This document shows, one piece after another, positions 30,500 through 36,958 of a stretch of DNA of 57,665 nt. Source of the DNA: a virus. Position 1 is the first letter of the stretch; every line of letters starts with the position of its first letter. The stretch is from IMG/VR virus record IMGVR_UViG_3300008113_000328, positions 1 to 57,665 of that record, one strand, 5' to 3'. Made by a program: the position numbers and the translations under genes. The notes under the pieces are model-generated. The model was given only the letters and a program-made list of their open reading frames with translations, was not told the origin of the DNA and searched no databases.

Positions 30500-30782
30500 T
30501 AAGTCAAAGATGAAATGTAACCGTCCTGTTCCCTCGGATAGACCGGGGAAGAAGAAGATGGTTAAAGCCTGTTCCAATGGGGAGGAGAAACTCCTCCACT
30601 TTGGAGCAAAGGGCTATGGCAATAACTATTCAGCCGCAGCCCGAAAAAGTTTCAAGGCTCGTCACAGTTGTGATACAGCCACTGATAAGTTGACTCCACG
30701 CTATTGGGCCTGTAAGAATTTATGGGCAGGTCCGGGTGGAGCGACAACATCGAATCCTTCTAATCGAAAAGGGAAGTACTGA
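30492..30782 (+). CDS. Small conserved phage protein, Cys/His-containing
   Basis: A 96-residue protein with the segment EKLLHFGAKGYGNNYS, then FKARHSCDTATDKLTPRYWA; conserved in many phages and large DNA viruses and often annotated as a DUF. Cys and His spacing (C..., RHSC, WACK) suggests a metal-binding knuckle. I start at 30492 (MADKSKMKCN) rather than at an upstream ATG inside the previous frame. Function unknown. Confidence 0.7.
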   Translation: MADKSKMKCNRPVPSDRPGKKKMVKACSNGEEKLLHFGAKGYGNNYSAAARKSFKARHSCDTATDKLTPRYWACKNLWAGPGGATTSNPSNRKGKY

Positions 30783-31120
30783 TGAAAGACGCTTGCTACA
30801 AAAAGGTAAAAGCACAGTACGATGTTTTTCCATCGGCAAGAGCTTCCCAAGCTATTGCAAAATGTAGGAAGGCTTCAGGCAATGTAAGAAAAACGGAAGA
30901 GGGTACATCTCTCAAGCGTTGGGAGAAAGAGAAGTGGGTTGATACTCGCACGGGTAAAGCCTGTGGTGCAGGTGGCAAGAACGAGTATTGCAGACCTACA
31001 ACAAGAGTGTCTTCAAAGACACCGAAAACAAAGTCAGAGATTTCACCATCTCAGTTAGCTTCCAAGAAAGCGGAGAAGTCTCGTGTTGGAATGGGTAGAA
31101 AAGTTTCCAAAATAAATTAG
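30782..31120 (+). CDS. DUF5872-like small phage protein
   Basis: A 112-residue protein with the recognisable order DACYKKVKAQYDVFPSARAS, then KWVDTRTGKACGAGG and YCRPTTRVSSKTPKT, typical of the DUF5872 family in phages and giant viruses. The start overlaps the previous stop (TGATG). It carries an exact sense-strand copy of the 16-base recurrent hairpin (31007-31022), encoding the VSSKT part. Role unknown. Confidence 0.72.
   Translation: MKDACYKKVKAQYDVFPSARASQAIAKCRKASGNVRKTEEGTSLKRWEKEKWVDTRTGKACGAGGKNEYCRPTTRVSSKTPKTKSEISPSQLASKKAEKSRVGMGRKVSKIN
31007..31022 (+). repeat. Recurrent hairpin within coding sequence
   Basis: Exact GTGTCTTCAAAGACAC, sense orientation, inside the DUF5872-like gene. 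Flanking bases add no further stem. Confidence 0.85.
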
Positions 31121-31128
31121 TACATTTG
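31121..31128 (+). promoter_or_regulatory. Bacteroidota-type -7 box (TACATTTG)
   Basis: TACATTTG directly after the preceding stop codon and 4 bases before the next ATG; if used, the mRNA would be nearly leaderless. Confidence 0.45.
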
Positions 31129-31132
31129 CGAT

Positions 31133-31288
31133 ATGAGTAAGTTTAGTAAACTAAGTGCTAAGATTCAGCAGAAGCAGGGTATTAGCAAGCAGAGTGCAGA
31201 CGCTATCACGGCTACTATTGGTCGTAAGAAATATGGAGCTAAGAAGTTTCAAGAGATGGCTACTGCGGGACGCAAAAAATCCAAATAG
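31133..31288 (+). CDS. 51-residue basic phage protein
   Basis: Begins MSKFSKLSAKIQQKQGISKQ and has IGRKKYGAKKFQEMA, a motif recurring in small basic proteins of Bacteroidota phages. Ends GRKKSK. Probably nucleic-acid- or virion-associated. Confidence 0.65.
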   Translation: MSKFSKLSAKIQQKQGISKQSADAITATIGRKKYGAKKFQEMATAGRKKSK

Positions 31289-31291
31289 AAT

Positions 31292-31474
31292 ATGAAGATT
31301 ACTTATTTAGGAAAGAGCCGAGGACTTGGTGATACTGTTGCCAAGATAACTGAGGCGACAGGTATTAAGAAAGTGGTAGATACAATTGCTGAGGCGACAG
31401 GGACTGACTGCGGTTGTTCCAAGCGTCAAGAGAAATTAAATGAAATGTTCCCTTATAATAACGAAGAAAAATGA
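31292..31474 (+). CDS. 60-residue conserved small phage protein
   Basis: Has the pattern SRGLGDTVAKITEATGIKKV, then GTDCGCSKRQEKLNEMFPY. The CGC-x-KRxxxLNxxFPY ending is typical of a small family found in Bacteroidota phages near structural genes. The function is unknown. It overlaps the next gene by 4 bases. Confidence 0.7.
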   Translation: MKITYLGKSRGLGDTVAKITEATGIKKVVDTIAEATGTDCGCSKRQEKLNEMFPYNNEEK

Positions 31475-31743
31475 GCGCACAAAAACTGCAAGCTAATAGA
31501 GCTGCCGTAATAACTCCAAGTAATACAAAGAACATTGTACCACCTTGGGTCAATGTAGATGAAGATTCTCTTCCTGAGGTTGGTTGTCTTTTGTACATTG
31601 GAGGAACGGGTAATGTAAGAGTTCTTACAACAGGCAATGATGACGTAACCTTTACTGCTGTTGCTGCGGGATTCTTTCCTGTTCAAGTAGTTCGAGTTTT
31701 TGCCACAGGTACAACTGCAACCAACATAATAGGTCTTTGGTAA
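31471..31743 (+). CDS. Putative small virion structural protein
   Basis: A 90-residue beta-rich protein (VITPSNTKNIVPPWVN, GCLLYIGGTGNVRVLTTGND, GFFPVQVVRVFATGTTATNI). This pattern is typical of phage head-decoration or fibre-adaptor proteins whose strands resemble small jelly-roll subunits. Assignment is by similarity of style and position, not by a diagnostic motif. Confidence 0.65.
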   Translation: MSAQKLQANRAAVITPSNTKNIVPPWVNVDEDSLPEVGCLLYIGGTGNVRVLTTGNDDVTFTAVAAGFFPVQVVRVFATGTTATNIIGLW

Positions 31744-31744
31744 G

Positions 31745-32479
31745 ATGGCTTTATTTTTAAATTGTAATACGGGGGCAAGTGGTTTGTTACCATCACCAAG
31801 TTTTAATGGTATATATTCAACTTGCGTGGTAACTATTCAAGGAAATCTTACTACAAATACTCCGGGAGGTGAAACAATAGTAAACATTAATGTTGTTCAG
31901 AACACTATAGGCGTTAATAATTTACAGTTTGATGGTGTTCCTGTAAGTTTTCCGTATACTGTAGACCCTTTAAATCCTACTGTATTTTCATTTGATATTA
32001 CACCATCAGGAAGTCCGGGAAATTTTGATTTTATCAGGATTAATTTTAGTACTACAATCGGTGGTGGTTCCGGCTTTGATTACGACATAACTGAATTAGA
32101 TATTCAAGATAGTATTACGATAGCTAACAATACGCTTCCTCTTGACTTTGGTAGTGTAGAAGTTGGCAGTTCTTCTCTTCCTGTTTCATTTGTAATAAAC
32201 AACGAGTCTATTTATAGATATAATTACACTTTATCAAGTGATAGTGGTGATATAACTTTTAACATAGGCAGCGCATCTCTTTTTCCAAGAACTAATTATA
32301 CTGATGTAGCAACTTGGACTCCTAAATCTGCTTATGACCTTAGTGCTTTTGCAATATTCTGTGATACTGACTGTGGTCAAGCCCTTTATGTTTTATTGGG
32401 AGAATCTACCGAGCCTCCTCCTCCTGTTGGCGGAGCATCTGCTAAAAAACTAATCATATCCAATAGCATTTCAATATAG
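31745..32479 (+). CDS. Putative beta-sandwich virion protein
   Basis: A 244-residue protein rich in Thr, Ser, Asn, Gly and Ile, with alternating beta strands in two Ig-like blocks (about 25-110 and 130-215), a Pro-rich linker EPPPPVGG and a short basic-hydrophobic tail. No signal peptide. Probably an adhesin or decoration protein on the virion. It begins one base after the preceding stop codon. Confidence 0.62.
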   Translation: MALFLNCNTGASGLLPSPSFNGIYSTCVVTIQGNLTTNTPGGETIVNINVVQNTIGVNNLQFDGVPVSFPYTVDPLNPTVFSFDITPSGSPGNFDFIRINFSTTIGGGSGFDYDITELDIQDSITIANNTLPLDFGSVEVGSSSLPVSFVINNESIYRYNYTLSSDSGDITFNIGSASLFPRTNYTDVATWTPKSAYDLSAFAIFCDTDCGQALYVLLGESTEPPPPVGGASAKKLIISNSISI

Positions 32480-32518
32480 AACATCTTATTAATATCTACT
32501 GAAAAACAAAGAAACAAG

Positions 32519-32716
32519 ATGGTACATTTTGACGATATAAAGGTGTTAGGTGCTAACACTATATGTATGGTCTTAGCTAAGATTCAGAATATGAACGATT
32601 CCCTGCAAGCCATTTTGTTTTTTGCTACGATTGCATATACCGTTGTAAGGACAGTCAACGAGATAAATAAATTAAAGAAAGATGGCAAAGCAGATAGCAA
32701 CAACGACCCGAGCTAA
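32519..32716 (+). CDS. Small membrane protein with one transmembrane helix
   Basis: A 65-residue protein with one hydrophobic helix (LQAILFFATIAYTVVRTVN) followed by a charged tail. The location just before the endolysin suggests a lysis-accessory role. It overlaps the next gene by 35 bases. Confidence 0.6.
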   Translation: MVHFDDIKVLGANTICMVLAKIQNMNDSLQAILFFATIAYTVVRTVNEINKLKKDGKADSNNDPS

Positions 32717-32816
32717 TATCAAGATTAGAAGAAAAGGTGTTCACGCAAAGACTCAGTCGAGTCATTTAAAGTCAAGTAAGTTATACAAAAAGAAATATAA
32801 AGGTCAAGGACGATGA
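32682..32816 (+). CDS. 44-residue basic phage protein
   Basis: Begins MAKQIATTTRANIKIRRKG and ends KKKYKGQGR; about one third Lys/Arg. Very similar short proteins are common beside lysis genes in Bacteroidota phages. The stop overlaps the endolysin start as ATGA. It probably binds nucleic acid. Confidence 0.68.
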   Translation: MAKQIATTTRANIKIRRKGVHAKTQSSHLKSSKLYKKKYKGQGR

Positions 32817-33277
32817 CTACAGGACAGATAGTAAAAAAGTACGGTGCTCCTAACGTGACGGGAGAAGGGTACTTGGTTAGCATAAATCTTCCATATCCTA
32901 TGCGTCTTGCTTGGGATAAAGACACTACCGTAAATAGAATGCGTTGCCATAAGTTAGTGGCTAATAATTTTATGTTAGTGTTTAATGACTTGCTTTTTCA
33001 CTACGGGTATGAGCGTATAAAAGAGTTAGGCATTGACCTTTTTGGTGGATGCTTTAGCTATCGTAAGATGAGAACAGGCTCTGCTTGGTCATTGCACTCT
33101 TGGGGAATAGCAATTGACTTAGACCCTGCAAGAAATACTCTTAGTGAGACAAAAGCAACCGCTCGATTCGCGAAGCCTGAATACAAGGCTATGATAGATA
33201 TCTTCTATAAGCACGGATTCATTTCATTAGGCCGTGAAAAGAACTTTGATTGGATGCACTTTGAAATAAAAGAGTAA
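32813..33277 (+). CDS. M15 peptidase endolysin (VanY/L-alanyl-D-glutamate peptidase-like)
   Basis: A 154-residue single-domain peptidase. The zinc site is visible: SLHSWGIAIDLD (about 92-103; His and Asp ligands of the S-x-H-x-x-G-x-A-x-D motif) and DWMHFE near the C-terminus (catalytic Asp/His of the W-x-H-F/x-E motif). Such enzymes cut peptide stems in peptidoglycan for host lysis. No signal peptide, so export needs a holin. The next gene encodes a membrane protein with two C-terminal helices. Confidence 0.88.
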   Translation: MTTGQIVKKYGAPNVTGEGYLVSINLPYPMRLAWDKDTTVNRMRCHKLVANNFMLVFNDLLFHYGYERIKELGIDLFGGCFSYRKMRTGSAWSLHSWGIAIDLDPARNTLSETKATARFAKPEYKAMIDIFYKHGFISLGREKNFDWMHFEIKE

Positions 33278-33732
33278 TGCCTGAGAAAAAAAAGTTTAGA
33301 GACACCCGTGTCGGGAAGTTTCTTATGACGAAATCACCCAAAGTATTAGACATTGTGGGTGATTTGCTGCCAAGTAGTGGTGTTTTAGGCGTAGCCAAAA
33401 ACCTTATTAACCTTTCTGAGGACTTATCTCAGGAAGAAAAGGATATGCTCAATGATGAACTTGTGAGAATGATGGAGTTGGAGGTGGCTGATAGAGATTC
33501 TGCTCGTAAGCGTGAGATTGAAATCGCTTCACACGGAAAGTTTGACTTTCTTTTCTACATTACAGGGCTAATAGGGCTATCAGCGTTTTGTTTTATCGTG
33601 TATGCTATAGCATTTTTAAGTATACCTGAGCCAAATAAGGAGATATGGATACATCTTATTGGTATTACTGAGGGTGTAGTGCTGTCTATTTTTGGTTACT
33701 ATTTTGGTAGTGCTATAAAGCGGAATGTTTAG
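33277..33732 (+). CDS. Putative holin (GTA-holin-like) with two C-terminal transmembrane helices
   Basis: A 151-residue protein. The N-terminal ~80 residues are soluble and end in the helix ELEVADRDSARKREIEIA, as in GTA-type/3TM holins. Helices follow at about 92-115 (FLFYITGLIGLSAFCFIVYAI) and 125-145 (IHLIGITEGVVLSIFGYYF). It overlaps the endolysin gene by 1 base (TAATG), supporting a lysis cassette. Confidence 0.72.
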   Translation: MPEKKKFRDTRVGKFLMTKSPKVLDIVGDLLPSSGVLGVAKNLINLSEDLSQEEKDMLNDELVRMMELEVADRDSARKREIEIASHGKFDFLFYITGLIGLSAFCFIVYAIAFLSIPEPNKEIWIHLIGITEGVVLSIFGYYFGSAIKRNV

Positions 33733-33746
33733 TAAGAAAAAACGCT

Positions 33747-33754
33747 TATCTTTG
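33747..33754 (+). promoter_or_regulatory. Bacteroidota-type -7 box (TATCTTTG)
   Basis: TATCTTTG 27 bases before the ATG at 33782, with the repeated leader AAATCAAATCAAATCAA in between. Confidence 0.65.
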
Positions 33755-33781
33755 TCCAATAACAAAATCAAATCAAATCAA

Positions 33782-34021
33782 ATGAACAAAACTTTTATTA
33801 GTAAGGAAGAACTTACCAAGATTCAAGAGATGAACTCTGACTTCAGTAAAGCAAAGATGGCTATTGGAGATATTGAGCTTCAAAAGCAGGGGCTTATTCG
33901 CCACATTGACGCTATGAAGGCTGAGTTTTCTGAGCACGAAAAGATGCTTATTGAAAAGTACGGTAAGGACTCTGTGATTAATATCCAAACAGGTGAGGTA
34001 ACTCAAAAACAAGACTCGTAA
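33782..34021 (+). CDS. Hypothetical coiled-coil protein
   Basis: A 79-residue helical protein (MNKTFISKEELTKIQEMNSD, with heptads through residue 65). The start is set by the leader; the frame is open upstream to 33725 through the promoter. It precedes the fibre gene by 2 bases, and could be a chaperone or adaptor for it. Confidence 0.6.
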   Translation: MNKTFISKEELTKIQEMNSDFSKAKMAIGDIELQKQGLIRHIDAMKAEFSEHEKMLIEKYGKDSVINIQTGEVTQKQDS

Positions 34022-34023
34022 CA

Positions 34024-35415
34024 ATGGCAAAAATTAGTACATATCCTAACGTATCAACTCCTACTCTTTCCGATATGCTTATCGGTACGGAGGTAACTGA
34101 TAACAATGCTACAAAGAACTTTCAGATATCTGATATCCTCGGTTTGATTGGTTCGTTGGGATTGTATGTACCGTATACGGGGGCCACGTCAGATGTAGAC
34201 TTAGGCACGTATCTCATTTTTGCAGGAGGTGGTACTTTTTTTGGTCCTGTGTATCTTGATGATGCGTTATTTGATGGGACAGGAAGCTCGGGAAATGTAG
34301 GTCAAATATTGTCTGCTACCGCTACAGGCACTCAATGGATTGACCCTTCTTCTTTTATTAATCTTCAGGTTACTCTTGACGGTGGTAATACGGCTGATGA
34401 GGACATTATCTTGACAGGAGTGTCTAATAAATTTGAGCAGACGGGTGCTAACTCATTTATCCGTCAAACAGGAATAAGTTCTTTTATTCAACAAACAGGA
34501 GGAACCGCATTTATTTCGCAGTCAGGTGCTAATGCATTTATTAATCAGTCAGGAAATAATGCAAGTATTCTTCAAACGGGAACGGATAGTCTTATCCAAC
34601 AGCAAGGTATTGACTCAGTATTTAGGCAGATAGGTGCTAATGCAAGTATTCAGCAATCAGGTGCTAATTCTTATATCGACCAACAGGGTGCTAATGCATT
34701 TATAACACAGTCAGGTCTTAATTCAATTATTGAGCAAACAGGAAATAATGCTTTTATTACGCAGTCGGGAGCCAATTCATTTATTGAGCAAACAGGGGCT
34801 AATGCAAGCATTCAACAAACAGGGGCCAATGCATATATCTCACAGGCAGGGACCACAGGTTATATTCAGCCTGCTCAGATTTTAGACTCAACATCGTCTT
34901 TAGGGGTAGTAGATGAAGTGCTTGTGTCTCTTGGCCCGGGACTTGGAGTTCAATGGAAAGATAAGAATCAGATAGGGTCTTTTTATGATATCGCAAATCA
35001 AACTCCTGTTGCGGGTGTAGCTGTTCCTATGAGATTTGGAACCAATGATATTACAGGTTTTGGTGTTTCAGTTACTCCTGACATATTTACAAATAGAACT
35101 CAGATTGAAGTAACTACTACAGGGTATTATAACATACAGTTTTCTGCACAGCTTCGTAATGGAGCGGGTGCTGCTGAAGTAGATATATGGTTTCGTAAAA
35201 ACGGTACTGACATTGCTAATTCAAATACCAATGTATCAATGCAGTCAAATAGTTTTCAAGTAGCTTCTTGGAACTATCTTATAAAATTAGACCCCGGTGA
35301 TGTTTTTCAGATTATGTGGACCCAAGATAATTCAGCACTTATATCCGCAGGTCCAATTTCAGCTTTACATCCTGCAACGCCATCAACTATCCTTACTGTA
35401 AATAGAGTTCGTTAA
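34024..35415 (+). CDS. Tail fibre or adhesin with sixteen nonapeptide repeats and a C-terminal trimeric-type domain
   Basis: A 463-residue protein. Residues 1-138 are an N-terminal attachment region including YTGATSDVDLG. Residues 139-282 are sixteen 9-residue repeats Q-[TSQ]-G-x-[ND]-[SA]-[FY]-I-x, likely forming beta-solenoid turns; the Q-x-G-x-N pattern recalls curlin repeats. Residues about 315-463 form a beta-rich domain (VAVPMRFGTNDI, WFRKNGTDI, DVFQIMWTQDN) like the C1q/TNF-type trimeric heads of many phage fibres. It is a good candidate host-recognition protein. Confidence 0.78.
   Translation: MAKISTYPNVSTPTLSDMLIGTEVTDNNATKNFQISDILGLIGSLGLYVPYTGATSDVDLGTYLIFAGGGTFFGPVYLDDALFDGTGSSGNVGQILSATATGTQWIDPSSFINLQVTLDGGNTADEDIILTGVSNKFEQTGANSFIRQTGISSFIQQTGGTAFISQSGANAFINQSGNNASILQTGTDSLIQQQGIDSVFRQIGANASIQQSGANSYIDQQGANAFITQSGLNSIIEQTGNNAFITQSGANSFIEQTGANASIQQTGANAYISQAGTTGYIQPAQILDSTSSLGVVDEVLVSLGPGLGVQWKDKNQIGSFYDIANQTPVAGVAVPMRFGTNDITGFGVSVTPDIFTNRTQIEVTTTGYYNIQFSAQLRNGAGAAEVDIWFRKNGTDIANSNTNVSMQSNSFQVASWNYLIKLDPGDVFQIMWTQDNSALISAGPISALHPATPSTILTVNRVR
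34438..34869 (+). repeat. Tandem 27-bp repeats (x16) in the fibre gene
   Basis: Sixteen degenerate 27-base units encoding the nonapeptide repeat. The DNA is diverged at third positions while the Q-x-G frame is kept, so the array is old and under protein-level selection. Confidence 0.9.
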
Positions 35416-35417
35416 TC

Positions 35418-35645
35418 GTGGATATTAGAAAGATATCGGTTGGTCCTGACTACAAAGGAGGGGCAATGCATTACATTGTTGGGCAAAAAGTGCTTGGCAA
35501 TAGTAATGAGATACGCCATATCAAGTACAATCAACAGCGTGAGTCAATACAGATTTACATCATAAATGAAAAACAAGAGGTAGTTCTTTGGAAAGAGTTC
35601 ACCTCAACCATTCCAATTTCAATCGAATTTAATATAGATTTTTGA
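35418..35645 (+). CDS. Hypothetical protein
   Basis: A 75-residue beta-rich protein with GTG start (MDIRKISVGPDYKGGAMHYI). No motif known. It lies 2 bases after the fibre gene and overlaps the next gene by 4 bases. Confidence 0.62.
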   Translation: MDIRKISVGPDYKGGAMHYIVGQKVLGNSNEIRHIKYNQQRESIQIYIINEKQEVVLWKEFTSTIPISIEFNIDF

Positions 35646-36208
35646 TGAAGTCACCATTCTACTTTATGGCAAAGCCATTAAAGGGGAAGCGTTACGACAA
35701 CACAAAGGACATAGGTGGAGTAGAGTTTATAGTGAGTACCTCAGAGGAGGACCACAAGTTCTCCAACAGGTATGCTGAGGTTGTTGAGACCCCCTTGGGA
35801 TATTCGGGACCAATTGAACCCGGAGATATCTTGATAGTGCATCACAATGCATTCAAGTTTTACAATGATATAAAAGGCAACCGCAAAAGCGGTCGTAGCT
35901 TTTTTAGAGAAGATATCTTTCTTATAGACTCTGAGCAATTCTTTATGTATAAGAAAGGCGATACTTGGTATGCCTATGATAGATATTGTTTTGTAAAGCC
36001 TATACCCGCGACTGAGTCGTATATCAAGAAGCCTTTTTCTGAGGAGCCGCTGATGGGAATAATGAAATATCCCAACGCTTATCTTTGTAGTCAAGGAGTA
36101 AACGCAGGAGACACTGTATGTTTTGCTCCTGAAACTGAATATGAATTTATCGTAGATGATGAGAAACTATACCGAATCTACGACCACCAAATAACAATTA
36201 AGCTATGA
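35642..36208 (+). CDS. Hypothetical beta-barrel protein, possibly co-chaperonin (Cpn10)-like
   Basis: A 188-residue protein built of two similar beta halves. PGDILIVHHNAFKFYNDIKG, then KKGDTWYAYDRYCFVKPI and later NAGDTVCFAPETEYEFIVDD resemble the V-x-x-G-D-x-V strand of GroES-type barrels, twice. With a true GroES encoded at 28312, a tandem Cpn10-like fold is plausible but not proven. A mobile loop is not obvious. It could alternatively be a virion component. Confidence 0.55.
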   Translation: MMKSPFYFMAKPLKGKRYDNTKDIGGVEFIVSTSEEDHKFSNRYAEVVETPLGYSGPIEPGDILIVHHNAFKFYNDIKGNRKSGRSFFREDIFLIDSEQFFMYKKGDTWYAYDRYCFVKPIPATESYIKKPFSEEPLMGIMKYPNAYLCSQGVNAGDTVCFAPETEYEFIVDDEKLYRIYDHQITIKL

Positions 36209-36675
36209 ACTTATTATCACTCGATAACATTATTAGAGACCCAAAGGCATATGTTGAAGACATTTTTAAATATGACTTTCAAGATATATTTGATGGAGAG
36301 CGTACATTTAAAAATATACAACCAAGAGATGACGATGAGTTTTCTCGGACCGTATCAATAATTTTTCCTAATTACACTGTGAAGTGGAACTTTATACGTA
36401 AGTCTCCTTTAAATCAAGAAGAGCCAAACTTTATTCATTCAGACGAGATGATGGGTGACTTTACTGTTATCCTTTATCTCAACGAGACTCATCCTGAGAA
36501 TGACGGCACAACAATATACGATGAGAATAAAAAACCATTGTGTACTGTGTACTCAAAATTCAATCGAATGATTGCGTTCAACTCAGACGCTCCTCACTCT
36601 CGAAACATTTATGAGAACTTTGGAAGTGGCAATGAGGCTCGTTTGATTCAAGTAATCTTTTTAGAGGAAAAGTAA
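36205..36675 (+). CDS. 2-oxoglutarate/Fe(II)-dependent dioxygenase (prolyl-hydroxylase-like)
   Basis: A 156-residue enzyme of the double-stranded beta-helix fold. The metal ligands are in order: H-S-D in FIHSDEMMGDFTVILYLN (near 77-79), the distal His in SDAPHSRNIY (near 131), and the 2OG-binding Arg in NEARLIQVIF (near 146). Phage P4H-like enzymes may hydroxylate virion or host proteins; the substrate here is unknown. It overlaps the gene before it by 4 bases and precedes the terminase genes. Confidence 0.85.
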   Translation: MNLLSLDNIIRDPKAYVEDIFKYDFQDIFDGERTFKNIQPRDDDEFSRTVSIIFPNYTVKWNFIRKSPLNQEEPNFIHSDEMMGDFTVILYLNETHPENDGTTIYDENKKPLCTVYSKFNRMIAFNSDAPHSRNIYENFGSGNEARLIQVIFLEEK

Positions 36676-36676
36676 T

Positions 36677-36958
36677 ATGGACAGCAAAGAGATGAAGCTG
36701 AAAATTATTGCTGCCGCAGAGAAAGCGGTTGAGCAATTGATAAAGGTTGCTGAGGAAGAAATCATTAAGCCTCATAGTGAGGATGAGTTAGCTGCTGATA
36801 GATTGAAGAATGCGGCTGCAACAAAGCGGTTGGCAATCTTTGATGCATTTGAGATACTCAATAGGATAGAAACAGAAAGAGATAGTCTTAATGATATAGC
36901 TAAAGGCATAAGTAAAACTGAAACTAAACAGGGATTTGCAGAGCGAAGGTCTAAATAA
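36677..36958 (+). CDS. terS: Putative terminase small subunit
   Basis: A 93-residue helical protein (MDSKEMKLKIIAAAEKAVEQ, then LAADRLKNAAATKRLAIFDA). It lies immediately upstream of, and overlaps by 23 bases, the large terminase gene, the usual place for TerS. The helical central region could be the oligomerisation domain. The call rests mainly on position; a DNA-binding HTH is not clear. Confidence 0.55.
   Translation: MDSKEMKLKIIAAAEKAVEQLIKVAEEEIIKPHSEDELAADRLKNAAATKRLAIFDAFEILNRIETERDSLNDIAKGISKTETKQGFAERRSK

Noticed and set aside
34438-34869. Direct repeats as a possible CRISPR array
   Set aside because: Units are 27 bases without spacers, stay in frame and encode a protein repeat.
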